A DNA stretch of 51,632 bases from Halopiger goleimassiliensis (GCF_000455345.1 NZ_HG315691.1:141087-192718), one strand, 5' to 3'. Shown: positions 34,826 to 43,000, numbered from the stretch's first letter. Translations and numbers: made by a program. The notes: generated from the sequence alone by a model not told the origin.

Positions 34826-35079
34826 TGGCGCGCCAACGCCGTCAGCTCGGGGATCCGTACTGTGCTCGGTCGTCGGGCAAGCCCTCGAGTGGCGAGGACG
34901 GCCGGTCGGGTCACGCGGTTCGGTCCGGTGAAATAATCGTCGCCTACCCCGTTGCAAGGTCGCGCAAATCGACGGCCCCGGGTGCGAACGCGTTCCTTTC
35001 CGTGGGGAGGGGTCGAAGTTCCCGGCGGCGTCGATCCGTCTCGAACGGTTTACGTCGCTCGACCGGAAACGCGCGAGGT

Positions 35080-35805
35080 ATGACGACCGGATCGAACTCC
35101 CCCGGGACGCCGACGGTCGCGCAGGTCGGCCTGATCGCGCTGTTCGTGACGGCGCTGGTGACGGCCCAGTTGACCGCCGCGAAGATCCTGGCGTTCCAGT
35201 TGCCGTTCGAGATACCCCTGACCGGGTCGGAACTGTTCCTGCCGGGCGCGGCGCTGGCGTACGCACTGACGTTCCTCGCCAGCGACTGTTACACCGAACT
35301 CTACGGCCGGCGGGCCGGCCAGATCGTCGTCAACGTCGCGTTCGCGATGAACTTCGTCGTCCTCGCGCTGGTCTGGTCGACCATCGCGGCCCCTGCGGCC
35401 CCCACCGGCGTCGATCCGGACACGTTCGCGGCGGCGCTGGGTCCGTCGACGAACATCGTCCTCGGGAGTTTGCTCGCGTACGTCGTCAGCCAGAACTGGG
35501 ACGTGATCGTCTTCCACCGCATCCGGGAGTACACCGGCCGGCAGCGCCTCTGGCTCCGAAACATCGGCTCGACGGCCACCAGCCAGGCCATCGACACCGT
35601 CATCTTCGTCGGCGTCGCGTTCGCGCTCGCGCCGGCGGTCCTCGGCGTCGGGAACCTCCTCCCCCCACAGGCGCTGCTCGGGTTGATGCTCGGCCAGTAC
35701 CTGCTGAAACTCGCCATCGCCGTCCTCGACACGCCGGTCGTCTACGCGGTCGTCCACCTGGTTCGCTCGCGCGACGGCACGACGGCGACCGAAGTCGCGT
35801 CCTGA
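35080..35805 (+). CDS. Queuosine/archaeosine precursor (preQ0) transporter, YhhQ family
   Basis: A 241-residue membrane protein with six helices. ECF-like family signature ASDCYTELYGRRAGQ in the second region and VSQNWDVIVFHRIREYTG in the middle. The YhhQ/VUT family imports 7-deazaguanine precursors used to make archaeosine in archaeal tRNA. ATG at 35080 is chosen because the longer frame upstream reads as non-coding. Substrate assigned from family only. Confidence 0.88.
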   Translation: MTTGSNSPGTPTVAQVGLIALFVTALVTAQLTAAKILAFQLPFEIPLTGSELFLPGAALAYALTFLASDCYTELYGRRAGQIVVNVAFAMNFVVLALVWSTIAAPAAPTGVDPDTFAAALGPSTNIVLGSLLAYVVSQNWDVIVFHRIREYTGRQRLWLRNIGSTATSQAIDTVIFVGVAFALAPAVLGVGNLLPPQALLGLMLGQYLLKLAIAVLDTPVVYAVVHLVRSRDGTTATEVAS

Positions 35806-35896
35806 TCCCGCAACCTCGACGTCCTAATCTCGAGGCGGTCTCGAGTCGGCTGCCGAAGCCCGGACCGTTTTATCCGTCCTCTCGTACGTACCGGGC

Positions 35897-36976
35897 ATGG
35901 ACGAACGCGTCCGCGAACACGCCGAGGTACTGGTCGACTGGAGCGCCCGCGTCGAGGAAGACGACGACGTCGTGCTCTCGGTCGGGCCGGACGCCCACGA
36001 ACTCGCCGTCGCCGTCGCCGAGAAACTCGGCGAACGCGGGGCGAACTTGCTCGCAACGTACAGCGACGACGAGGTCACCCGCGCCTACCTCCGGGCCCAC
36101 GACGGCGAGTTCGCGGAAGCCACGCACGAGAAAGCGCTGCTCGAGGCGACCGACGTCGTCCTCTCGCTGGGCGGCGAGCGAAACACGAGCGCGAAGGCCG
36201 ACGTCCCCGGGGAGACCCGCCGGGCCTACCGGACCGCTCGAGCGGGCATCCGCGAGGCCCGCTACGACACGCGCTGGGTGTCGACGGTCCACCCGACCCG
36301 CTCGCTCGCCCAGCAGGCGAACATGGCCTACGAGGAGTACCAGGACTTCGCCTACGACGCCATCCTGCGGGACTGGGAGGCGCTGGCCGAGAAGATGGCC
36401 CGCGTGAAAGAGCGCCTCGACGAGGGCTCCGAGGTACGATTGGTTTCCGAGGGGACGGACCTGACGATGACCATCGAGGGCCGAACCGCGGTCAACAGCG
36501 CCGCCTCGGTCGCCTACGACTCCCACAACCTGCCCAGCGGCGAGGTCTTCACCGCGCCCTACGCCACCGCAGGCGAGGTCACCTTCGACGTCCCGATGAC
36601 GATCCGGGGCGAGGCCGTCCGGAACGTCCGCCTCGAGTTCGACGACGGCGAGGTGGTCGACTACGACGCCGAGCAGGGCGCGGACGTGATCGGCGACATT
36701 CTGGACACGGACGCGGGTGCGAAGCGCCTCGGCGAACTCGGCATCGGGATGAACCGCGGCATCGACCGCTACACGGACAACATCCTCTTCGACGAGAAGA
36801 TGGGCGACACCGTCCACCTGGCGCTGGGCCGGGCCTACGACGCCTGCCTCCCCGAGGGCGAGTCGGGCAACGAGTCGGCGGTCCACGTCGACATGATCAC
36901 CGACGTGGGCGAGAACTCCCGACTCGAGATCGACGGCGAGGTCGTCCAAGAGGACGGCACGTTCTGGTTCGAGTGA
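35897..36976 (+). CDS. M29-family aminopeptidase
   Basis: A 359-residue metalloaminopeptidase of the AmpS/PepS type, full length (unlike 10217-11170). Candidate ligands in order: Glu in NLPSGEVF, Glu in LGELGIGMN, His in DTVHLALG, and His-x-Asp in SAVHVDMITD. MDERVREHAEVLVDW begins the family N-terminal domain. Likely a cytoplasmic peptidase trimming peptides after the proteasome. Confidence 0.92.
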   Translation: MDERVREHAEVLVDWSARVEEDDDVVLSVGPDAHELAVAVAEKLGERGANLLATYSDDEVTRAYLRAHDGEFAEATHEKALLEATDVVLSLGGERNTSAKADVPGETRRAYRTARAGIREARYDTRWVSTVHPTRSLAQQANMAYEEYQDFAYDAILRDWEALAEKMARVKERLDEGSEVRLVSEGTDLTMTIEGRTAVNSAASVAYDSHNLPSGEVFTAPYATAGEVTFDVPMTIRGEAVRNVRLEFDDGEVVDYDAEQGADVIGDILDTDAGAKRLGELGIGMNRGIDRYTDNILFDEKMGDTVHLALGRAYDACLPEGESGNESAVHVDMITDVGENSRLEIDGEVVQEDGTFWFE

Positions 36977-37432
36977 GCCCGGCGCTCCCCGTGAGCGGGT
37001 GCCGAACCGGCCGTAAGGGGCACCTATCGAGGGCGTAAGCGGTTCCTTGTCCGCGAATTCGGCGCATACTAATGGCCGTCTCCGTCCTCGATTCGGCTAC
37101 CGCCCGTGACCGGTGGCGGCGAGTAACCGGTCGAGGCGTTCGCCCGACGCCTCCCCGTCTCCACAGTTGTCTGCCCGCCCCGTCGGAGGCGGTAGTATCC
37201 GACCTTCCCGCTTTTTCGAGCGGTCGTGGCTCCCTATCGTTTTCCGCTCGGTCGTTCCCTATGCGAGCAACGACGGCCGCAGAGATGACGGCCGCGGTGC
37301 TCGGGACCTGTCGGACGGTCGGGACCCTGGTACGCCCTCGAGCGATGCCAGCCGCCCCAGGTATATCACCCAAACAATCAGAATAGCGGCGAATACCACG
37401 GAGTTTTATCGTCGCTCTCGCAAGCACCGGCG
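36977..37432. other. 456-bp stretch without a confident gene
   Basis: A plus frame at 37072-37386 is Arg/Ala/Pro-rich and not protein-like. GACCGGT/ACCGGTC (about 37108-37132) forms a seven-pair hairpin. No promoter boxes typical of the next gene are obvious except AT-rich GGAGTTTTATCG about 27 bp before its start. Confidence 0.35.
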
Positions 37433-38797
37433 ATGGCAACGCAGACCGAGACGGGACCGATCGGACGCGTCGGCACGTTCATTCGACGACTCGGACCGAC
37501 CTGGCTCGCCGGGGCGATCGCGGCGGGCCCGGCGACGATGGCCAGCCTGCTGACTGCCGGGGCTGGGTACGGCTACGCGCTGCTGTGGGTGGTCGTCCTC
37601 TCGGCGGTGCTGGGCGCGGTCGGGCAGTACCTCGCGATGCGGCTGGGGCTGCTCACCGAGGCCGGCATCGTCGCCGTCGTCGAGGAGCATTTGGGATCGT
37701 TCTGGGCCTGGGTGCTCGTGATCGACGCCGTGCTCGCGGCCGGCCTGGCCCAGTTGGCGATCATGCTGACGCTCGCGGAGGTGAGCGCGACGATCGCCGC
37801 CACCGCGGGCGTCGGGAGCGCCCTGCTCACCGATCCCCGATTCTGGGGCATCGCGTGGGCGGTCATCCTGGCGCTCGGACTGGCCGGCGGCGGCTACCGA
37901 CTCGCCGAGATCGGCGCGAAACTGCTCGTCTCGCTGGTCGTCCTCGCGTTCGTCGCCTCGGTGTTCGTCGTCCCGATCGACCCCGGCGAGGCGGTGACCG
38001 GGCTCGTGCCCGAGATTCCGGGCGTCGACGGCGCGCTGGTCGCCGCCGGGGTGCTCGGTGGTGCCGTCCACATCACCCTGCTGACGATGCAGAGCTACAC
38101 GATGCGGGCCCGCGGCTGGACCGAGCGCGACCGCGATATCGCGACCTTCGACGTCGCGAGTTCGATGCTCGTCGCCTTCGGGATCTTCAGCCTCGCGGTC
38201 TTCCTCGTCGCCGGGAGCGTCCTTCCCGGGGTGGTGGCCGATCCCGGTTCGATCGACGAGATCCAGGCCGCCGAGGCGCTGGGACCGATCGCCGGCGAAC
38301 ACGCCATGTGGCTGTTCCTGCTGGGGCTCTGGGGCGCGGCCGTCTCGACGCTGGGCGGGAACACCATCGTCCCGCCGTACCTGCTCGCGGACAAACTCGG
38401 CTGGGAGCAGTCCGTCGACGACCCCCGCTACCGCGGCGCTGTCGTCGTCGTCGCGCTCGCCTCCGCGGCCGGCGCGTTCCTCGGGGCCGCCTTCTTCCAG
38501 GTACTCGTCCTCGTGCTCGCGTTCGGCCTCGTCGGGACGCCGTTCGCGCTGGCGGTGATCCTCTACCTGCTGAACGATCCCGAGGTCGTCCCCGAGACGA
38601 ACTCGCTCGCGGCCAACGTCGGCGGTCTCGCGCTGTTCGGCGTCGCCGTCGTCCTCGCCGGCGAGTTCGTCCAGGACGAACTGCAGACGGTCACCGAACC
38701 GGCCTCCGCGTTCGTCGTCGCCTTCGCGGTCGCGATGGCGCTGGCGATCCTCGGCCTCGCCGGGCGGTACGCCCGGGAACGGCTCGGCGGTCGCTGA
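37433..38797 (+). CDS. Nramp-family transporter homologue with altered metal site
   Basis: A 454-residue protein with 11-12 helices. Family landmarks: RLGPTWLAGAIAAGPATMASLLTAGAGYGYALLW in helix 1 and the GGAVHITLLTMQSYTM helix 6. Aligned on AGAxYGYxLLW, the DPGN metal motif becomes GPAT (Asp to Gly, Asn to Thr), and the MPH of helix 6 is also lost. Canonical Mn/Fe binding is therefore unlikely; it may carry another ion such as Mg, as in NRMT relatives, or something else. Confidence 0.85.
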   Translation: MATQTETGPIGRVGTFIRRLGPTWLAGAIAAGPATMASLLTAGAGYGYALLWVVVLSAVLGAVGQYLAMRLGLLTEAGIVAVVEEHLGSFWAWVLVIDAVLAAGLAQLAIMLTLAEVSATIAATAGVGSALLTDPRFWGIAWAVILALGLAGGGYRLAEIGAKLLVSLVVLAFVASVFVVPIDPGEAVTGLVPEIPGVDGALVAAGVLGGAVHITLLTMQSYTMRARGWTERDRDIATFDVASSMLVAFGIFSLAVFLVAGSVLPGVVADPGSIDEIQAAEALGPIAGEHAMWLFLLGLWGAAVSTLGGNTIVPPYLLADKLGWEQSVDDPRYRGAVVVVALASAAGAFLGAAFFQVLVLVLAFGLVGTPFALAVILYLLNDPEVVPETNSLAANVGGLALFGVAVVLAGEFVQDELQTVTEPASAFVVAFAVAMALAILGLAGRYARERLGGR

Positions 38798-38880
38798 TCG
38801 ATCGCGGAATCGTCCCCACTCGAGCCGAACCAGCCCCCTCGAGGCCAGCGTTGAAGGCCGCGGCTCGCGTTGGCGATCGT

Positions 38881-39615
38881 ATGTCGACACTCGAGGACGA
38901 CGTCATCGTCCTCACGGGCGCGAGCCGCGGGCTCGGTCGCGCGATGGTCGAACGCTTTGCCGAGGAGGGCGCGCGGGTGACCCTGACCGCCCGCGACGAG
39001 GCGCGGATGGACGAGATCGCCGACGACCTGCCGGGCGAGTCGCTGGTCGTCCCCGCGGACGTTCGCGACAGCGACGCCGTCGAGGCGGTCGTCGATCGCA
39101 CGCTCGAACAGTTCGACCGGATCGACACCCTCGTCAACAACGCCGGGGTGAGCCTGCTGGGGATGACCGACGAGCGCTCCGAACTGACCGCCGTCAGCGA
39201 CGAGGAGTGGGCCACCGTCCTCGGGGTCAACCTTACCGGTGCCTTCTACTTCACCCGGGCCGTCCTGCCGCACCTGTACGAGCAGGGTCGAGGCAACGTG
39301 CTCAACGTCTCCTCCGGGCTCGGCCGCAGCGCCGTCGCGGGCGCTGGCCCCTACGTCAGTTCGAAGTGGGGGCTCGAGGGCCTGACGCGAACAGCAGCGC
39401 TCGAGGCCGAGCCCCACGGCGTCAACGTCAACGCCCTCGATCCGGGCGGCCGGGTCGACACCGACATCTGGGCGCACCTCCCCGACGAGGAACGCGCGGA
39501 GATCCTCGAGCCCGACGTGATGAACGACGCCGCCGTCCTGCTCGCTGCGCAGGGCCCCGACGGCGTCACCGGCGAGTCCATGCCCGTCCAGGAGTGGGAG
39601 ACGTACTTCGGCTGA
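38881..39615 (+). CDS. Short-chain dehydrogenase/reductase (SDR)
   Basis: A 244-residue classical SDR. Cofactor motif TGASRGLG near the N-terminus, NNAG near residue 85, catalytic Ser in NVSSGLG and the Tyr-Lys pair in YVSSK. Oxidises or reduces an unknown alcohol/ketone with NAD(P)(H). ATG at 38881 begins MSTLEDDVIVLTG; a longer upstream frame is a shadow of the Nramp-like gene. Same direction as that gene, 83 bp apart. Confidence 0.93.
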   Translation: MSTLEDDVIVLTGASRGLGRAMVERFAEEGARVTLTARDEARMDEIADDLPGESLVVPADVRDSDAVEAVVDRTLEQFDRIDTLVNNAGVSLLGMTDERSELTAVSDEEWATVLGVNLTGAFYFTRAVLPHLYEQGRGNVLNVSSGLGRSAVAGAGPYVSSKWGLEGLTRTAALEAEPHGVNVNALDPGGRVDTDIWAHLPDEERAEILEPDVMNDAAVLLAAQGPDGVTGESMPVQEWETYFG

Positions 39616-39743
39616 TCAGCCCATCACAGTCGCGACTCAGCACCCTCCTCAGCGTTCAATTTCGGGTGTGAATTGATCACCTCTCGATCAAGTCGGTGAT
39701 GTGATTTTCGTGAGTGCAGTGGGAACTCGAACGTCGAACACTT

Positions 39744-40260
39744 CGAAAGCCCTCGCCGCTGTGGCGGTCGCTCAGCGACATATCCGCGCAAGCGCGGATA
39801 GGGGTCGCTGAAGCGACTATATGAAACGCCACAGCGGCTCGCCCTTTCAGTCCGCCAGGAGGGGCCTGCCCTTCCCCGGGTCGCGCGGCTCCACACCTAT
39901 TGTGCGGAGCCGCGCTCCCGGCCACATGGCGCGCTGGCGAACCGTCCGAGCAAAGCGAGGTGCGAAGCATCTCGGAAAGCGAACGGTGAACGGAGTGAAC
40001 CGTGAACTGATGAGAAGGACGGTTCGCTAATCCGCGAGGGGCGAGCGAACGGAGTGAGCGTTAGCGCGGAACCGAAGGTTCCGCGAACCATGCGAACGGG
40101 TGCGCAGCACCCGTGAGCAGAAGTCGGCTGGGGAGGGTGAGGCTTTGGGCGGGACTGAAAGGGGCCGACCGTCTCGAGGAAGGCGGGCGATGCAAGCACC
40201 GCAGGTCGAAGACCGAGGCGCGCAGCGAGCCCCCCGACTCGAGACGGTCGGGGGCTTTCG
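39744..40260. repeat. Compound inverted element with structured ends (contains repeat copy 4)
   Basis: The outer ends are inverted copies: CGAAAGCCC (39744) and GGGCTTTCG (40260). Each end is a structured module that starts ACTGAAAGGG and closes GGGCTTTCG around a long stem. Left: GCCGCTGTGGCG/CGCCACAGCGGC (39755-39766 with 39827-39838), enclosing hairpins GTCGC/GCGAC, TATCCGCGC/GCGCGGATA and GTCGCT/AGCGAC. Right: CCGACCGTCTCGAG/CTCGAGACGGTCGG (40165-40178 with 40238-40251). The stems differ completely yet pair perfectly. Between them are a 10-bp hairpin (39883-39915) and modular repeat copy 4. This could be a non-autonomous mobile element or two convergent structured RNAs. Confidence 0.75.
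39926..40140. repeat. Modular dispersed repeat, copy 4
   Basis: Begins TGGCGCGCTGGCGAA and ends GTCGGCTGGGGAGGGTGAGG. The interior has GAGCAAAGCGAGGTGCG as in copy 2, then hairpins ACGGT/ACCGT with loop GAACGGAGTGA-like sequence, a GCGAGCGAACGGAGTGAGCG module, GCGGAACC/GGTTCCGC and CGGGTGC/GCACCCG. Flanks of copies 1 and 3 are absent. It is embedded in the compound element at 39744-40260. Confidence 0.78.
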
Positions 40261-40365
40261 CTGTGTTCTCGATCCTGTTGTCAACAGTCGGTCCTCGATC
40301 GGCCCGTTTCCATCCGCGATATATCCACACCCGGAATCGTGCACGACGGCTCCAAGCGATGCGGG

Positions 40366-40749
40366 CTAACTGTACTCCTCGAGCGCGTCCCACTCGCGGC
40401 GCATGAGTTCGCGGACGCCGTGCTCGAGAATACCCTCACCGAGGGACGTCGCTCGATAATACGAGTAGAGGCCGTCGGAATCGGGTTCCTTGCGTTTGCG
40501 ATTCTCGACGAGTCCGACGTCGACGAGTTCGTCGAGGTGGTAGTGGAGCGCGTTCGATCGGATCTCGAGTCGCTCCCGCAGCTGGCCCGCGCTCAGGGGG
40601 CCGTCCTCGACCAGCGCGTTCAGAGCGCGAAACCGCGTCTCGTTGCCGATCGAACGCTGCATCGCGAGATACTCCTCGAGCGAGAGAACGCTGTGCCCGG
40701 GCAGTAATTCGTCACCCGATCGTCCCGCCGAGCGCTCGGACTCCACCAT
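40366..40749 (-). CDS. ArsR-type winged-helix transcriptional regulator
   Basis: A 127-residue regulator: SIGNETRFRALNALVEDGPLSAGQLRERLEIRSNALHYHLDELVDVGLVENRK is a complete HTH-20/ArsR winged helix, followed by SYYRATSLGEGILEHGVREL. Start MVESERSAGR at 40749 is chosen because a TTTATA box sits 27 bp upstream on the minus strand (leaderless); a longer frame would pass through that promoter. It is divergent from the 40845 gene with a shared 95-bp control region, suggesting control of that neighbour and itself. No Cys metal site is visible. Confidence 0.9.
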   Translation of the reverse strand: MVESERSAGRSGDELLPGHSVLSLEEYLAMQRSIGNETRFRALNALVEDGPLSAGQLRERLEIRSNALHYHLDELVDVGLVENRKRKEPDSDGLYSYYRATSLGEGILEHGVRELMRREWDALEEYS

Positions 40750-40773
40750 GTGTATCGATTGAACGACCACCAG

Positions 40774-40779
40774 TATAAA
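40774..40779 (-). promoter_or_regulatory. TATA box of the ArsR-type gene
   Basis: TTTATA on the minus strand is centred 27 bp from the ATG at 40749, the leaderless spacing. Confidence 0.6.
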
Positions 40780-40810
40780 CGTTCTCTGAGTCAAAAACCG
40801 CTGAAAACAC

Positions 40811-40829
40811 CGTTATTTATATAATAACG
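40811..40829 (+). promoter_or_regulatory. Palindromic TATA/operator of the divergent gene
   Basis: CGTTATT-TATAT-AATAACG is a perfect dyad whose centre is the TATA element TTTATATA (40816-40823). It is only about 10 bp from the first ATG (40830) but 26 bp from the next in-frame ATG (40845), so transcription likely starts there. A dyad on the TATA box is a natural repressor site for the adjacent ArsR-type protein. Confidence 0.6.
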
Positions 40830-40844
40830 ATGAGTAGCCGAAAT

Positions 40845-41465
40845 ATGCGCGACCGGATCGTCGACGAGCTAGGCGACGTCCCCCGATCACGGTTTCTCGT
40901 GTACCTGATGGGGCCGTACGAAGCGTTCGACGTCGAACGGGTGCTCGAAACCACCGATCCCGACGCGGTTCCCGAATCGATCGACTTCGGAACGCTCGTC
41001 GACGCGGACCGAGAACTCGAGCGCGACGAGGCGGCACTCGATCTCCTGCTCGAGGTTCGCGACCACCTCCGGACCGTCGCCGGCGTCAATGCGTTTCTCG
41101 CGATCGACGTCGACGTGCCGCTCGCCGAAATGGACGCAGCATCGCAAAGTATCGCCTTCGCTCGAGCGAGCAACGTGGTGGCGTACGTGGTGCCCGCGGT
41201 CGGCGACAACCTCGGTGTCGGCATCGAGGTCGGTTCGGTCCTCGAAGCGTTGTTCGACGAAGCGAACGCGGCTCACCGGCGCGAACGGGTGTTCTTCGTC
41301 CACGAATCGGGCGTCTCGAGCGCGATGATAGCCGCCGTTCGTGATCGGTGGGAGGCGCGTATCTACGCCTACGACGGCCGAGAGGATCTGTGCCGACAAC
41401 TCCGGCTGTTCGTCCGCGACGTGATCCGGAAGGAACGAACGGGCAAACTCTCTCGACTCGACTAG
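40845..41465 (+). CDS. Haloarchaeal hypothetical protein (DUF7509-like)
   Basis: A 206-residue protein (211 if started at 40830). RFLVYLMGPYEAFD at the N-terminus and NAFLAIDVDVPLAEMD, then QSIAFARASNVVAYVVP, resemble a nucleoside-deoxyribosyltransferase/TIR-like alpha/beta fold, but no catalytic assignment is safe. Tentative family DUF7509. The later start is preferred from the TATA spacing. Its TAG overlaps the stop of the convergent GNAT gene (CTAG). Confidence 0.75.
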   Translation: MRDRIVDELGDVPRSRFLVYLMGPYEAFDVERVLETTDPDAVPESIDFGTLVDADRELERDEAALDLLLEVRDHLRTVAGVNAFLAIDVDVPLAEMDAASQSIAFARASNVVAYVVPAVGDNLGVGIEVGSVLEALFDEANAAHRRERVFFVHESGVSSAMIAAVRDRWEARIYAYDGREDLCRQLRLFVRDVIRKERTGKLSRLD

Positions 41466-41917
41466 GGGTTCCGGTCCCCGACAGATACCGACTTGCGCAT
41501 CTCTACGTGCGGGATGCCGGCCTCCTCGAAGACGTCGCTCGAGCGCTCGTACCCTAACCGGTCGTAGAAGTCGGCGGCGTGGGTCTGAGAGTGGAGTGTT
41601 ACGGTCTCGAGGCCCATCGCGGCGGCCTCGCGCTCGACGGCGGCCATGAGCCGCCGGCCGATGCCCTCCCCGCGGCGGGACTCGAGGACGGCGACGCGTT
41701 CGACCGTTCCGACGGCGTCGCTCTCCTCGAGCGTGCGCAGGCGTGCGGCACCTACCGCCTGGTCGCCGTCGACGGCGACGAAGTGGGTCGCGTCGGGGTC
41801 GTGCTCGTCGATCTCGAGGTCGGGATCGACGCCCTGTTCCTCGACGAACACCGCGTGTCGAACGTCGAGCGCGGCCTCGCGGTCGGTCTCGTCGTCGGCG
41901 ACTCGTACGTCCACCAT
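41462..41917 (-). CDS. GNAT-family N-acetyltransferase
   Basis: A 151-residue acetyl-CoA dependent acetyltransferase. VAVLESRRGEGIGRRLMAAVERE contains the Q/RxxGxG/A pyrophosphate-binding motif, with VTLHSQTHAADFYDRLGY after it. The start DVRHAVFVEEQGV resembles ElaA/YjdJ-type GNATs. Substrate unknown. Confidence 0.92.
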   Translation of the reverse strand: MVDVRVADDETDREAALDVRHAVFVEEQGVDPDLEIDEHDPDATHFVAVDGDQAVGAARLRTLEESDAVGTVERVAVLESRRGEGIGRRLMAAVEREAAAMGLETVTLHSQTHAADFYDRLGYERSSDVFEEAGIPHVEMRKSVSVGDRNP

Positions 41918-42109
41918 CGGCGGGCCGTACGCAGGCGAGGAGTGAGAGCGTTTCGGGACGCGAGCACGGGACCCGACGGCGCACCGAGACGCGACCCTCG
42001 AAAACCGTCCGGGATGTCCGCGGGATGAAAAGATAGACAGCAGTCAGACGGCGAGGTCGAGACTAGGTGAATACGAGTGGCTGGCTCAGAGCCGGAGCGA
42101 ATTGCCGTC

Positions 42110-42886
42110 ATGGACCAGATACCGACGCGGGACGTTCTCGATTCGCTGATCGAGAACGGACTCCACGAGATCCGCCGCGAGACGTCTGGACTGTTGCTCT
42201 CGGGGTTCTCCGCGGGGTTGGACATCGGATTCGGGCCGCTGCTGATGGCGGTCGTACTCACGCTGTCGCAGGGTGGGTTCGGTGATCTGACGACCGAACT
42301 GGTGCTGGCGAGCGTCTACGCCGTCGGCTTTCTCTTCGTCATCCTGGGGCGCTCGGAACTGTTCACCGAGCACACCACGCTGGCCGTGATCCCGGTGCTG
42401 GATCGGCAGGCCTCGGTCGGCGAGTTGGGCCGCCTCTGGGGACTGGTGTACCTGGGTAACATCGTCGGAGGGCTGCTGTTCACGTTGCTGGCGGTTATCC
42501 TGATGCCGGACCTCGGCGTCGTCTCGCCGGCGGCGTTCGAGACTATCGCGCACAAACTCGTCAGCCACGACCTGCACTGGCTGTTCGTGGCCGGCATCTT
42601 CGCCGGCTGGTTGATGGGACTGCTGGCCTGGCTGATCACGGCCGCACAGGGGACGCTGAGTCGAATCGCCCTCATCTGGATCGTCACCGGAACGATATCG
42701 CTCCTGCACCTGCCCCACTCCATCGCGGGGAACGTGGAGGTGCTGTTCGGCCTGTTCGTCTCTTCGGCCGTCACGCCGCTCGATTACCTCGCCTTCCTCG
42801 TCCTGGCGACGCTCGGCAACGCGTGTGGCGGGGCCGTCTTCGTCGCCGTGCTAAAATACGGCCACGTCGTTCGCGGGGCGCGGTGA
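42110..42886 (+). CDS. Formate/nitrite transporter (FNT) family channel
   Basis: A 258-residue protein with six helices. FNT landmarks: GLLLSGFSAGLDIGFG (helix 1), GRSELFTEHTTLAVIPV, YLGNIVGGLLF and GNACGGAVFVAVLKYG. Closest in style to YfdC-type members. ATG at 42110 (MDQIPTRDVL) is chosen; an upstream GTG at 42077 would add 11 residues. Could pass formate, nitrite or another monovalent anion. No nitrate genes adjacent. Confidence 0.87.
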   Translation: MDQIPTRDVLDSLIENGLHEIRRETSGLLLSGFSAGLDIGFGPLLMAVVLTLSQGGFGDLTTELVLASVYAVGFLFVILGRSELFTEHTTLAVIPVLDRQASVGELGRLWGLVYLGNIVGGLLFTLLAVILMPDLGVVSPAAFETIAHKLVSHDLHWLFVAGIFAGWLMGLLAWLITAAQGTLSRIALIWIVTGTISLLHLPHSIAGNVEVLFGLFVSSAVTPLDYLAFLVLATLGNACGGAVFVAVLKYGHVVRGAR

Positions 42887-43000
42887 CCGCTTCGAGCGAG
42901 CCAGTCCCCGTCTCACGTCCGGACGATCGACCCCGACCCGACGAACGGCGGTCGTTCCGAGCGGGAAACGCTTTTTCCCCGGGGCACACTGGGTAACAGT

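Larger units (their letters stand above)
34460..35079. other. 620-bp stretch without a confident gene
   Basis: Mixed composition, AT-richer near 34480-34700. One short minus frame (34697-34825) is listed separately. The plus frame entering the transporter from upstream is Arg/Ser-rich and not coding-like. GGCGCGCC sits inside ATTGGCGCGCCAAC (34824-34837). No hairpin array like the other gaps. Confidence 0.4.

Noticed and set aside
37072-37386. 104-codon plus frame in the gap before the Nramp homologue
   Set aside because: Arg/Ala/Pro-rich without domain features; gap treated as noncoding.
40130-40260. RNase P RNA, 7S RNA or H/ACA guide RNA at the right end of the compound element
   Set aside because: The conserved RNase P (GAGGAAAGTCC) and ACA motifs are absent; only the ACTGAAAGGG/GGGCTTTCG shell is seen.
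39620-40370. CRISPR array in a hairpin-rich gap
   Set aside because: Repeats are neither regularly spaced nor identical; no cas genes in the window.
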